From: Sthenelais limicola
Taxonomy: Eukaryota > Annelida > Polychaeta > Phyllodocida > Sigalionidae
Direction: 5' to 3'
Assembly: GCA_942159475.1 (NCBI GenBank)
Contig: OW804100.1
Span: 5,658,127-5,722,126, forward strand
Length of the DNA: 64,000 nt
Shown: positions 49,201 through 57,738 of the stretch, in pieces
Layout: each line of letters starts with the position of its first letter
Numbering within the stretch: position 1 is the first letter of the stretch
The notes under the pieces: model-generated
Told to the model about the DNA's origin: nothing
The model's database searches: none
Seen by the model: the letters and a program-made list of their open reading frames with translations, nothing else
Translations under genes and position numbers: made by a program

Positions 49201-52200
49201 ACTAGTAAAGTAGCTAAATATATTCTATAGGATCACCTTGGAAATGCATGGATATATTTGATGCACTGTCTAGAAATTTAATACAATGATAATAATGTGA
49301 CCCCAGGGATTAGATACGCCAAAGATGAGAACATTCCAACAAAGAGATAAATGACTTTAAAAAAACTTCACAAAGGGGTAAGATTTTCAGAAAATGTACA
49401 ATTGGCAGCTCTACACATTTAGGAAATGCTCCTAAATTAGGCTGAAAAATGAAGAATACCAGGTATGTCTGAGTATATTTGGTATCGCATTGATTTAAAG
49501 TATCAGTTCTGTTATGTTAAACTGAATTTTGAAGCTCATTTTTGTTTTAAATGTGGGTTATATGAGAGGATTGGTAAAGGCGAATTGTACATTTTTCTGA
49601 AAATCTGACACAAATGTCACTCACAGGGCACACGCCATAGCCACTATATGAGGCAGGGACAATGCTAGGAGGAACCATCTGAAATGCCTGATGGCTTGCG
49701 CTATCCAAGGAGCCAACATGTAGCCAAGTCCGAAGAAATTATGGAACATAATCCCTGCCACGGTTCTGTACTTGGGTCCAACTATTTCCATAACTGTAGG
49801 TAATAATGGGACGTATTTATAATGCTCTATGAATGACAACTTAATAAATGTATGACAATAATTAATATTATATGCACAAATTCATCTAAAATGTAGTGTC
49901 TGCTATTGAAGGTGATCGTATTTATAGCAATAATGACACTTAGTAGTGAATTGTGGTTCCTGCTAATTAGTACCGCACTAACTAACGAACATATCACTAA
50001 CTCAGGTTCTTGGTCCTTGCCAGCTTTCCATCTTTATTCCAACAAACATCAACATTCCAACACCTCAGGAGGTCAGTACTGCAAACTGAACCTGTCCTAA
50101 CTAGCCTCACAGGGACTAGTGTATAAAATACATACACCACACATAGGGTGTCACATCACAATATACATGTTATACAGAGAATACAGGGTACATATCACAT
50201 AAGACAATACAGTAGTAATCACACATACAAGACTGCAGTGCATAAGAGTGACCTCTTGTGGTCTATATATACAGCACTGTCCTGGAAACCCCAGTGGAAT
50301 ATACAGTCACTACACCTGGTGCCTATATAGGGAAGGAGTTGTAGAGAATGAGTACCAAGGCCAGTCAGCATGACTAAACCCCAGACACCACAAAAAGGTA
50401 TATATTACACCTGGTGATATATAAGTAATTTATTTTAAATACGCAGACTAATAATTTATTTAGTGATATATATGGGTCAGATTTTCAGAAAATGTACAAT
50501 TGGCAGCTCTACACATTTAGTAAATTCTGCTAAATTAGGCTGCAATTTGGTCAATACTAGGTAAATCCAAGTATATTCAGAATTGCATTGATTCTAGCAA
50601 TCTGTTTGGTTATGTTGAACTTTATTTTCGTCTGAAAGTTTGGTTATTTGAGAAGATTGGTGAAGTTGAATTGTACATTTTCTGACAATCTGACCCATAT
50701 AGGCAAGACATCTGCAAACACTTACCGAGTACAAATGCAGTGTTGCTGCCGGTTATAGAACATATAGCCACCAAGCATCTCAGTACCAGATAGAGGGAGA
50801 ACCAGGGACAAAAGGCAGCTCCAAAACTTGACGGTATCGAGAATACCGTGAATATAAGAAGGCATGTTTTTCTACCAAACCTGAGAAGGCAATGTAAAAT
50901 GAGCTGCTCAATTACCCATAATACACATTACTACCAAGTAGTTTACTTTCTCTATCTAATATGGTCAAAATCATAATCATAAAATCATAATAAATAATAT
51001 GTTCAAAATCAAAATAAATAGCGTTTTATGTATGTCACAACCATTAAACTGGAGGCTATAGATATAGGTGCTTATTTGGACATTCACTTTTTCCTGGACT
51101 AGCATTGAGTCCCTGTGCCTAACTCAATGAGCGCACCCAGCAAATTACTGCTTATTACTGATGCTTGGGCGCCACTGGGCACAGGTTGAATTCCTCAGTC
51201 GAGGCCGTAGTGACTTTAATAATGTTAGTTTTATTTGTTTTTCAACCTTTCGTTTATGAAAAAAAAAGAAATTCAACGACTTATACAAGTCTAACTTTGT
51301 CCTTACTTGTCTGCAATGGGACCACTGACGAGGGAACCAATCACAAGGCCGGCAATATAGGTGGTGCCCGTCAGGCCCACCAACCAACTGTCCCTGCAGA
51401 CCAGCTGCCACTGGCAAATATATTGATAAAGAATTGATGAAAATGATGGTTTGGAAAGTAACTACTGAACGATTACGTTCCCAAAATTTCATTTCATTTA
51501 CATAACCTTACTTCAAATAAATAATTATAAACAAGAGAAATAGACATACTAAGATGGAGATTTAGCAGCCACAACGCACCAACCCAACACTAACGCATCC
51601 AGTAATAGGGAGATTCAGCACCCACAACGCACCAACCCAACACTAACGCATCCAGTAATAGGGAGATTTAGCAACCACAACGCACCAACCCAACACTAAC
51701 GCATCCAGTAATAGGGAGATTTAGCAACCACAACGCACCAACCCAACACTAACGCATCCAGTAATAGGGAGATTTAGCAACCACAACGCACCAACACAAC
51801 ACTAACGCATCCAGTAATAGGGAGATTTAGCACCCACAAAGCACCAATACAACACTAACGCAACCACTAAATATTTGTACATTACTAATGCTGTGGGGAA
51901 ATCTTGAGAGGCACTAGGCCAAGGGCATCTGCATTGCAGGCTTCTCGAGATATTCCCACAACAGTAATAATAGACTAAAAGTTACTGGATGCGTTATGCA
52001 CTTGCCAATTGCAACCCCCACCCCCGGGGAAGTGGGGGAATGGTAGGGGAATCTCTGAGAAAACATTCCCCACCCAGGCGGAGATTTCCCTTAGTTTACA
52101 GCAATATCAACTGAGGGTGGGGGAATGTCTGCCCATGCCCACTCTATACCTTGGTTCGCAAGACAGTTTTGATGGTTATCAGTGGGCATGGGCTTGGCTG

Positions 52201-55200
52201 GGCTAAGATCTAAAGTACAAACCTCCCCCAATATATATATACACAAAGAGTATCACCTTTGAACCTGACAGGGATTTAGCACCTCCTATATAGTGTTTCA
52301 ACAGTGTCAGGTCTGAATGTGACATGCTGAACATGATGGGGTACTCTACTCTATACTAGAAATGTCAAGATCCTTTAGCTGTTGGGGTTAGGATTAGGTT
52401 AGGGATTAAGGTATCGGTTCGGGGGGGGGGGTCTATCTAGGCTCCCTTTTGATGATAGTTAGCCTACTGCCCCCCCTCTGCCCTGCCCCCCCCCCCCCCG
52501 AACCCCCAAAGCAAATCAAAATCTTGTGAAATTCTTTTTTTCTTTTTCATCAATGATCGAAGTGTATCTAGGCACAACACATAGCAGGGTGGGTAGGCAA
52601 CCCTGTCGCATGTGTCACACATTATATACCAGGAAAAAAATATTTTCATAAATCAATATCTAAAATGACATAATTACATTTTAACTGGATCTAATTGAAT
52701 ATTTAAACCTAATATTAAGTTGATTTAGATCGATTGGAATGCTTTAATGTTATAGTGATACACATGTCACATCACAATGTCACATCACATTAACAAAGTC
52801 TAAAAAATACTGATTATTAGCAATTTTTGGGTGTAGTAGTATATGAAAATGTACATTCAATATGGCTGCAGAAAGTCAAATTTTGGCAAGGTTGTCGAAG
52901 TGTTTTAATGGATTGCAGGGGTCCATAAGTGTCAGAATCAAGGAGACATACCCCCTCCCCAACCGGGGGAGATGCCCCCACCCCATAAACCTTATCTATT
53001 GTCTATATATCCCACTTAGGTCTCTCTCCCCTGCCCCCCACTACCCACGCACACTCTGTTATTTCTCTCTCCTTCTCTTTGATACATGATACATATGTGA
53101 TCCATTTTAGGAAAATGAGTCATATGTCGCAAAATATGTACCAAGATACTTTTGAAAAAACTTGAAAAATCATGACAAAAACGATCATAACATTGGGTGC
53201 TGAATTGTGATGTGTCTGAGGAAAAATTTTGCAATAATAGTTTATGTCTAAAAGAAATGTCCTCCGAAAAATGTGCCCCAGGGGGGTCGGGCATTTACAG
53301 AAATGTCTTGCCCTGGGGGGTCTGGGATTTAATCAAATTTCCCAAAAGGCCAAGAACATTCCCCCACATCTCCGGAGTTGGGGGGAGGGGGGTTGCAATT
53401 GACAATTGCATTAGTGTTGTGTTGGTGCGTTGTGGTTGCTAAATCTCTCTATCAACGTTGTAGCAATTAATTTCAATAGGGACTAATTAACCTCTGTGAT
53501 GATTGTTGATCTAAACTCTGATGTATTGTGCTTCCAAGTGTCACATTCTGAGATCACAGACGACACCACGTGACTCCTATTCATCTTCTCTAGTTGCTTG
53601 TCTGTCACGTTATCCCAGTCATAGTCATACATACTACACCTGAACAGATAAGACAATAATGTACCAAGCAGTGCAAAGCAATCTTATTGAACTGAAAGCG
53701 TAATCTTAAAGCTTTCTTTTACTAATCCTCACAAATAACCCAAATTTTAGACGAAAATAAAGTTCAAAATACAGTTCAACCTAATATAACCAAACATTAC
53801 TAGAATCAATGCAATGCCGAATATATACATATACTCGAATTTACCTAGTATTGACCAAAATGCAGCGTAATTTAGCAGAATTGCCTAAACATGTAAAGCT
53901 GCCAATTGTACATTTTCTGAAAATCTGACCCATATGTTATTCCAGCTAGTCCACAGGCTTACCGCTGATAGTTGTTCTTCTTTTGATCCCAGGGAATTGA
54001 TAAGTTCTTTTGTCTTTCTGCTGAGAGGTTTGAATGTGTAAGCCGGCCTATGCTGCACCAATGATCTTGTTCCATTCCCGTAAAAGTAGAAGAGAAATTT
54101 TGCATTCCCACAATGAAGGCAAATGTCCCCGCACAGCAATATACCATTGCCTGATATCTGTAAACATTTCGGTAAAAAGATGAATAGAAGTAAGTAAAGC
54201 TTAGACATTTCTATGTCGTAAATAACGATATTCCCCACTAAGATATGACTTCCCCCCGCCCTGGAATATTGTAGGCCTACATGGCGGTACTAGGTGGATT
54301 TAGCAACCACACGCACCAACACAACACTAACGCATCCAGTAATAGGGGGATTTAGCATCCACAACGCACCAACACAACACTAACGCATCCAGTAATAGGG
54401 GGATTTAGCAACCACACGCACCAACACAACACTAATGGCCTAGCGCCTCTCAAGGTTTCCCCACAGCGGTAGTAATGTACAAATAGTTGTGAATGCGTTA
54501 GTGTTGTGTTGGTGCTAGTGTTGTGTTGGTGCTTTGTGGCTGCTAAATCTCCCTATTACTGGATGCGTTAGTGTTGTGTTGGTGCGTTGTGGCTGCTAAA
54601 TCTCCCTATTACTGGATGCGTTAGTGTTGTGTTGGTGCGTTGTGGTTGCTAAATCTCCCTATTACTGGATGTGCTAGTGTTGTGTTGGTGCTTGTTAGTC
54701 TCGAATTGTTGGGATCTGGGGGTTTGTTGTGTGCTTGTGGAGTATGTGTTCGTTCTGCACTGCTGAACACGGTGCGTGTGGAGTAACATGTTCGTTCTGC
54801 GCTGATGAACACTGCGCCCATCTGCTCCACACTCCCCGAGCCCTGTAGTAAAGCTTGTTGGTCTCTGGTTGTGTTTTTATACCAGCACTTCCTGAAGGAC
54901 GTTTAATAATTTGTTTCCATCCTTATTTTAACATTTTATCAATAGAAACTAGAAGGGAACATTTTTTTTTTTTTTATTTAACATATTTATACCGCCGTAG
55001 GTGATAAGGCTCACAGGGGCTATTATTTAGCATTGTCCATGATTTCCCGCCAGGGGCTGTTAGGTGCAGTCCTACTACTATAGAAGGAAAGGAGTGGTGC
55101 ATAAGTAAAGGTAATTAGTAATTAGTGTAGAAGGAAAAATGATAGTTGTTAATCTACATGATAGGATCAGTTATTCTGTCCATCCGTAGCAGTGTGTTTT

Positions 55201-57738
55201 AATCGTCTGTCATATTGATTTCAGTCCTGGGGAGTTCCTGTGGTCATGGGATGTTCATTTAATTCTGTGGGTTTCCCCCTTGGGTAAGGTTGTGTGTGAT
55301 TTGATTTTGTGACTGAAATGTTTGTGGTTGTCTATGTTTTTTATGTCTGGGGGTAGTTTGTTCCATGCCTGGGCACCATAGTACTTAGGGGCTCTCTTAA
55401 GTGACTCAGTTTTTGGTCTGGGCAGAGGAAAGTTGTGTTGTAAGGAAGATCTTGTTTGTCGCCGGAATGGGTTAACAGGCTTGTGGGAGAGTTGTTCTTG
55501 GGACCTGCTATGCATAATTCCCAGAATGAGGTGGTCTCTACAGTCTTGTAGGGGTAGTAGCCCCAGGGATGACCTTATTCCGGACACGCTGTCAAACTTC
55601 CCAGCATGCAAAATAATGCGAATAGCCCTGTATGTCTGACATTGAATTCAAGATCAGCAAATAACCATATTTAAAATTAAGAACTGAGCATCTGTTGAAC
55701 TCACATGCAGTTCCAAACACAACCAATTATAAGTGGCACTTGCCATGTGGAGAGCGTGTGATATGTTGGGAGGACCATTCATTATGTGTTCATAGGGGAG
55801 ATGCAAAGTCCTATCCTTTAGATATGGGTGGGGATTGAATGGTGAGTGAGTGAGTGAGATTGGTTGCTTTACGCCCTCATCAACACATTTAATATGGTCA
55901 TATCAAGGGCGGGAGAGCTGAGAGGGAGGCAGTTTATGATCATACCCAGGAAATAAGAGATAGAGAAGAAGGGAAAGAGATCGAGACAGAGAAAAAGAGA
56001 CAGAAGGCACTTTAAGGGCTTATGAGCAGGGGCGGATTTAGGGGGAGGGCACTTAGGTTTATATAAGCTATGAAGTAGTTTGATTATAGTTGATGACATA
56101 AGTGCACCTTCAAGTATCAAAATCTATACCTAGCTACTAACAAAACTTAGTCCAAACATAACATTAGCCCTCCCCTCCCTCTACACGATGACCAGCATGC
56201 AGCAGAAATGATGGTGTAGTAAAAACGTGAGTATGTAAATGTACGAAAGGGAATAACTTTGTTATTGTCGGTGCTGATTGCAAAGTGACAGTAGGATCCC
56301 AACAATGCGAGACTAAAGCAATTAGATCCGTCTGTTGTAGGAGTTCTGAGTGTCTCAGCTTTCAGCCTTGGGGGTACCGAAACGCGCAGACGCCAGAACC
56401 CCTCCAACCTCAGGTTCTAATCGCTCATGGTTGCTAAATCTCCCTATTATGAGAATTGTAAAGGGTTGCACCATGGAGAGTCTCCTGTTGCACCCAGGGT
56501 AGAAGTATACATAATCCTACCTTTGGTGCTCTGCCAACCTATAGTGGGAGGGTTCTATTATAACATTATTACCCAAGGTTTGGTGGTTCATTGTGTCTGT
56601 GTGGTCATGGAAACTCTAGGGCTTCCCCCCACCGTCCCTTTCACGTAGGATGACATAGCATCTACGTGACCCAGAGATAAGATATAAAGCTGATAAAGCT
56701 GATATAGCTGATATAAGGCTTAAGCATGCAACCCTCCACTTTGTAGGCCAGTGTCATACCGATTGAGCTACGTCCCTTGGTAGGGAATGTATGGCCTAAA
56801 AAGCTATTACAAACATGGCCTAACTGGCATGGAAGAGGATAGAAAAATGTCCATTACTCCTTTATTCATGCTATGAACACACTGTTACTAGTAAAACATC
56901 AATATAGAGATGTTGAGAGGACGTTCTGTGGCAACGAAAATGAGCAAATATATGAGTTCACGGTAAAAAGGTGTTTGGGTGCCGTTTTGAGCAAGTATCC
57001 TTTCTCTGAAATAGAGAGACTGGGGCGACACCTGCGGGCTTTGATTGGCACCTGAGGCACCTGAGGTGGCCACAACTGAGTCACGCTCTGTCCAGAGACC
57101 ATACCAACTTATTCTATTGACCAATTAAATTCAAGCATTGCAAGGTCAGATCGAACATGTTAACAAGTGATTTTTTTTACCCGCCTAATAGAGAAGGTTA
57201 CATTGGTTTTTCTGTTGGACATTTTAAGCATCCCTAGGAGCACCCCCCCCCCCCCTCCACAACCAATTCAAATCATTCACACTGGAATACACACATATAT
57301 GTATATACGACTAAAATATTGTGAACATAATTAAGAAATAAAGTTAAAACAAGAAACTTTATACGACTTTAACTCTTCAATCTTCTTTATTTCCTGAATG
57401 TTATTGTAACAAATTAGTGTGAACTTAATGTAACTAATTTCCGTTTCGAATTCCGTTACTTGTGTCGGATGTCAAGTGATGTACTATGACTGCAATTGTT
57501 TATAGCTAACATGAACATTAAACTTGAACTTAAATTAAAGCATAATAAAGAGATGAATCACGAGTGGATTTTTGTATGTCAGTTTAATGAATCCCCTTTC
57601 CCATTTTATATAAGCATTAAGCCTGTAAGTTTGTAAAACATGGGTAATCTTGTTAGTGAAATTAAACTGACAATAAGATAAAACGATTACCTACCCAGAA
57701 AATTGTCCAATGTACTTAAATACTTTATCAAACTCCAT
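38288..57738 (-). CDS. SLC22-family transporter A, whole gene, twelve coding exons
   Basis: Coding exons: 57695-57738, 53963-54157, 53492-53639, 51307-51410, 50726-50880, 49625-49793, 48133-48266, 47413-47506, 45142-45362, 42223-42407, 41028-41176, 38288-38390. Phases agree at all eleven junctions and give 566 residues, a normal SLC22 length. Signatures: IGQFSGYQ at the N-terminus; a large extracellular loop (about 36-130) with six N-glycosylation sequons; SGPIADKFGRK (158-168); PESPRW (275-280); TAELYPTGLRQ (450-460); LPETKGRPLPDT (509-520). SLC22 proteins are plasma-membrane major facilitators for organic cations, anions and zwitterions such as carnitine. The substrate cannot be inferred. 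It is followed head-to-tail by a relative (gene B, upstream). Confidence 0.93.
38391..39152 (-). other. SLC22 A intron 11, with a MITE family 2 fragment
   Basis: Positions about 38705-38950 match the interior of MITE family 2 ('aatgagtcaaaagtcgc', 'gaaaagatgagatcaag'). The rest is unremarkable. Confidence 0.6.
39153..40104 (+). repeat. Minisatellite, 18 copies of a 53-bp unit
   Basis: The unit starts 'ggttatacaccatcagtata' and ends 'cacttgcaggtcaga'. Copies are nearly identical; a few carry 'tgcacc' for 'tacacc', one 'caagcc' for 'caggcc' and one 'cttgcac' for 'cttacac'. The array lies in SLC22 A intron 11. Confidence 0.95.
40105..40776 (-). other. SLC22 A intron 11, with ATGT microsatellite
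   Basis: A (ATGT)n / (GT)n simple repeat occupies about 40143-40280. No other structure was recognised. Confidence 0.6.
40777..41010. mobile_element. MITE family 1, copy 11
   Basis: The body and right end are intact; the left terminus is degenerate ('ggggtgaagttgtcag'). It ends 17 bp from SLC22 A exon 11, on the donor side. Confidence 0.85.
41028..41176 (-). CDS. SLC22 A exon 11 (last membrane helix)
   Basis: Acceptor 'ctatttttag', donor GTAAGT. It encodes QSTWPPLPSVLLGSLAIVAA, then LPETKGRPLPDTLEAVE. LPET.GRPLP.T is the classic SLC22 C-terminal motif. Confidence 0.94.
41371..41800 (-). repeat. tRNA-related interspersed repeat, copy 1
   Basis: Shares order and sequence with 56641-57084. 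On the minus strand it contains 'gatagctcagtggtaggg', resembling a tRNA A-box region. It ends in a hairpin whose 9-bp arms are GGTCGCATA / TATGCGACC around 'gaatgacatagcatt'. There is no convincing B box, so it is a tRNA-derived repeat, not a tRNA gene. Confidence 0.65.
41815..42222 (-). other. SLC22 A intron 10, left part
   Basis: Contains a TTATTATTATT / 'cttttattcc' string resembling reversed retroelement tails, a segment (41935-41980) shared with 1555-1606, and AT-rich low-complexity DNA at 42090-42200. Confidence 0.5.
42223..42407 (-). CDS. SLC22 A exon 10
   Basis: Acceptor 'tttgtcctgacag', donor GTTAGT, phase 0 out. It encodes LSWLVTLLSITGKGAVSAAL, then TAELYPTGLRQVAIG and SPYMGGPL. 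GKG..S.A......T.ELYPT..R is the SLC22 TM10-TM11 signature. Confidence 0.95.
42408..43794 (-). other. SLC22 A intron 9, left part
   Basis: Apart from the palindrome at 42751-42900 and a purine-rich tract at 43510-43640, nothing was recognised. Confidence 0.4.
42751..42900. repeat. 150-bp fold-back palindrome
   Basis: Arms of about 75 bp. The inner arms 'tatggccgaaaacaacgagg' and their reverse complement pair perfectly around 'ccgtagg'; outer arms ('gcaagaatagcacagtatc' with 'gatactatgccgttcttgc') have some mismatches. Confidence 0.85.
43795..43923. repeat. Hairpin 1 of three, MITE family 5 ends
   Basis: TTTAGTCCCCGTTGGTTG is mirrored exactly by CAACCAACGGGGACTAAA; 'agagggccag' in the interior is also inverted. 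The termini relate it to MITE family 5. Confidence 0.85.
43928..44052. repeat. Hairpin 2 of three
   Basis: Left arm from TTAGAGCC through 'gtttattgtcc' to 'tggccctctatgcc'; right arm is the inverse with few mismatches. Four bases separate it from hairpin 1. Confidence 0.8.
44060..44152. repeat. Hairpin 3 of three, with CCCTACA-type interior
   Basis: Arms 'atagccttcccacagctc' and its exact inverse (25 bp in all) enclose short direct repeats of 'ccctacaccc'. Confidence 0.85.
44297..44531. mobile_element. MITE family 1, copy 12
   Basis: Full-length copy; flanks ATGT and ACGT, a 4-bp duplication with one change. Confidence 0.9.
44782..45004. mobile_element. MITE family 5, second copy
   Basis: Starts TTTAGTCCCCTTTTGTTGG, ends 'ccaacaaatggggactaaa'. 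It is preceded (44670-44781) by inverted arms 'ggttagatcatgagg' / 'cctcatgatctaatgg', and followed by a duplicate right end at 45020-45047. Confidence 0.75.
45142..45362 (-). CDS. SLC22 A exon 9
   Basis: Acceptor 'tttcaaacag', donor GTAACA. It encodes TVISVTYWAIGLHIGDLVGN, then IYLNGSLMGFIEVPANCFAL and IGRRWSLAGCLLL (TM7-TM9). YLN......E.PA and the second G-R-R loop are typical of SLC22. Confidence 0.95.
45551..46752. mobile_element. Tc1/mariner-like insertion, 1202 bp, within MITE copy 13
   Basis: Begins CACTGCCCTG, ends CAGGACAGTG, flanked by TA at 45549-45550 and 46753-46754. The intact site 'acctagtgttgat' is seen in copy 14. No transposase frame survives. It contains a tRNA-like segment and a short GA repeat. 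Confidence 0.7.
45752..45832 (-). repeat. tRNA-like segment (SINE head or tRNA pseudogene)
   Basis: The minus strand reads 'gtagtatagtggttagcac' (A-box-like) and, 35 bases on, 'gacagctcgaatctcag' (B-box-like, consensus GGTTCGANNCC). Acceptor-stem pairing is poor, so a working tRNA is unlikely. Confidence 0.5.
46837..47412 (-). other. SLC22 A intron 8
   Basis: A 52-bp tandem duplication lies at about 46880-46984 ('tagatctcagctagatctc' to 'cttgtttatata'). The rest is AT-rich without signal. Confidence 0.6.
47413..47506 (-). CDS. SLC22 A exon 8
   Basis: 94 nt, acceptor 'cctcttttcag', donor GTAAAA. It encodes HAGESVSKLETTLLLRHPLL and RRYILISLYQ, the cytoplasmic loop leading into TM7. Phases fit both neighbours exactly, which identifies it despite its size. 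Confidence 0.85.
47837..48069. mobile_element. MITE family 1, copy 14
   Basis: Full-length copy, 63 bp beyond the donor of SLC22 A exon 7. Confidence 0.88.
48133..48266 (-). CDS. SLC22 A exon 7
   Basis: Acceptor 'attttcaag', donor GTAATG. It encodes WIPESPRWLLSVNKTEKAHR, then ILKYMAEKNNQ. PESPRWL is the SLC22 motif at the start of the central cytoplasmic loop. Confidence 0.95.
48516..48618. repeat. Fold-back hairpin
   Basis: Arms 'ggaactcggtactagtaatt' and 'aattactagtacctagttcc' plus 'tttattggatgagat' / 'gtctcgtccaataaa' pair over about 45 bp. Confidence 0.85.
48700..48840. repeat. Fold-back element related to 58738-58860
   Basis: Inverted 'gcataagcaggcagag' / 'gtgcttatgcagac' and 'ggacaagattcg' / 'caaatcaagtcc', followed by the palindrome 'ttccattctatattta' / 'taaatatagaatggaa'. 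The same modules occur at 58738-58860. Confidence 0.75.
49376..49611. mobile_element. MITE family 1, copy 15
   Basis: Full-length; ends GGGTAAGATTTTCAG and CTGACAC. It ends 13 bp from SLC22 A exon 6, immediately after the donor hexamer. Confidence 0.88.
49625..49793 (-). CDS. SLC22 A exon 6
   Basis: Acceptor 'tacctacag', donor GTGAGT. It encodes MEIVGPKYRTVAGIMFHNFF, then GLGYMLAPWIAQAIRHFRWF. E.VG...R...G......G.G......A...R.WR is typical of SLC22 TM4-TM5. Confidence 0.95.
49794..50473 (-). other. SLC22 A intron 5, right part
   Basis: Nothing recognised. Confidence 0.4.
50474..50696. mobile_element. MITE family 1, copy 16
   Basis: Full-length with a perfect ATAT duplication; 29 bp from SLC22 A exon 5 on its donor side. 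Confidence 0.9.
50726..50880 (-). CDS. SLC22 A exon 5
   Basis: Acceptor 'gccttctcag', donor GTAAGT. It encodes FGRKTCLLIFTVFSIPSSFG and on to SITGSNTAFVL (TM3-TM4). Together with exon 4 it forms the DKFGRK loop of major facilitators. Confidence 0.95.
50881..51306 (-). other. SLC22 A intron 4
   Basis: A short intron (426 bp) without recognised elements. Confidence 0.5.
51307..51410 (-). CDS. SLC22 A exon 4
   Basis: Acceptor 'atatttgccag', donor GTAAGG. It encodes WQLVCRDSWLVGLTGTTYIA and GLVIGSLVSGPIAD (TM2). TEW.LVC...WL across the exon 3-4 junction is a strong SLC22 marker. Confidence 0.95.
51554..53451. mobile_element. Fold-back element 1 with minisatellite arms, fills SLC22 A intron 3
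   Basis: The left end is 5.5 forward copies of a 53-bp unit (starts 'ggagatttagcaaccacaac', ends 'gcatccagtaata'). The right end (53400-53451) is one inverted copy. 'cttgccaattgcaaccccc' near 52001 is mirrored by 'gggggttgcaattgacaatt' near 53390. The core contains 'tgtggggaaatcttgagagg', repeated inverted in element 2. Intron 3 is 2,081 bp and this element covers about 90 per cent of it. Terminal inverted repeats built of tandem units are the hallmark of Foldback-type transposons. A MITE family 2 fragment lies inside at about 53094-53170. Confidence 0.7.
53492..53639 (-). CDS. SLC22 A exon 3 (extracellular loop)
   Basis: Acceptor 'tctgttcag', donor GTTAAT, phase 0 out. It encodes CSMYDYDWDNVTDKQLEKMN, then ECDTWKHNTSEFRSTIITE. 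C..YDYDW and EC..W.....F.STI.TEW are the conserved ends of the SLC22 ectodomain; three sequons lie here. Confidence 0.94.
53708..53931. mobile_element. MITE family 1, copy 17, most of SLC22 A intron 2
   Basis: Left terminus lost; right end CTGACCC intact, 31 bp from exon 2. Intron 2 is only 323 bp, so about 70 per cent of it is this element. Confidence 0.85.
53963..54157 (-). CDS. SLC22 A exon 2 (TM1 and loop start)
   Basis: Acceptor 'atgtttacag', donor GTAAGC. It encodes YQAMVYCCAGTFAFIVGMQN, then FSSTFTGMEQDHWCSIGRL. The hydrophobic start and the NFSSTF...HWC pattern match SLC22 TM1 and the beginning of its loop. Confidence 0.94.
54296..54700. mobile_element. Fold-back element 2 with minisatellite arms
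   Basis: Three forward copies of the 53-bp unit (54296-54432), a core 'ggcctagcgcctctcaagg'...'gtaatgtacaaatag', then three to four inverted copies (54500-54695). The core is the inverse of 51868-51925 in element 1. It lies in SLC22 A intron 1. Confidence 0.8.
54961..55650 (-). mobile_element. LINE 3' fragment with reverse transcriptase C-terminus
   Basis: On the minus strand, a frame (to 55255) reads QTYRAIRIIL, SSLGLLPLQDCRDHLIL, FPLPRPKTESLKRAPKYYG and AQAWNKLPPDIK. Such LGLLPL..RR and YYGA.AWN.LP segments are the usual end of non-LTR retrotransposon polyproteins. The frame ends, followed by about 275 bp of 3' UTR and an A-tract at 54962-54978. It is truncated at the 5' side, as LINEs usually are. 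The clade is not determined. Confidence 0.7.
55841..55910 (+). repeat. GTGAGTGAGTGAG...TTTACGCC repeat, mollusc-like
   Basis: Reads 'gtgagtgagtgagtgaga' and 'gctttacgccctcatc', followed by 'atatcaagggcggg'. From memory this resembles a short repeat very common in mollusc genomes. It is a hint to taxonomy only. Confidence 0.45.
55911..56640 (-). other. SLC22 A intron 1, middle part
   Basis: No exon. A remnant of the 53-bp unit ('ggttgctaaatctccctatt') lies at 56428-56447. Confidence 0.45.
56641..57084 (-). repeat. tRNA-related interspersed repeat, copy 2
   Basis: Second copy of 41371-41800. The A-box-like part reads 'acgtagctcaatcggtatg' on the minus strand. The terminal hairpin TCACGTAG / CTACGTGA keeps perfect pairing although its bases differ from copy 1. 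Confidence 0.65.
57085..57694 (-). other. SLC22 A intron 1, right part
   Basis: AT-rich; a C-run at 57244-57258; nothing else recognised. Confidence 0.4.
57695..57738 (-). CDS. SLC22 A exon 1 (start codon)
   Basis: ATG at 57736-57738 opens MEFDKVFKYIGQFS and ends with GG before donor GTAGGT; the A of exon 2 completes Gly15, giving IGQFSGYQ. SLC22 proteins begin with a short acidic stretch and G.FG.YQ, so the match is specific, but the exon is only 44 nt. Confidence 0.85.

Larger units (their letters stand above)
48267..49375 (-). other. SLC22 A intron 6, with fold-backs and MITE family 2 sequence
   Basis: Contains the fold-backs at 48516-48618 and 48700-48840 and, at about 49019-49330, a degenerate MITE family 2 copy ('gtgatgtgttgcaaac', 'gaaaagatgagatcaatc'). 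Confidence 0.6.

Noticed and set aside
51165..51437. Plus-strand frame over SLC22 A exon 4
   Set aside because: Reverse-strand shadow of a well-supported exon.
54621..54830. Minus-strand frame through fold-back arms
   Set aside because: Produced by tandem 53-bp units in the arm of fold-back element 2.
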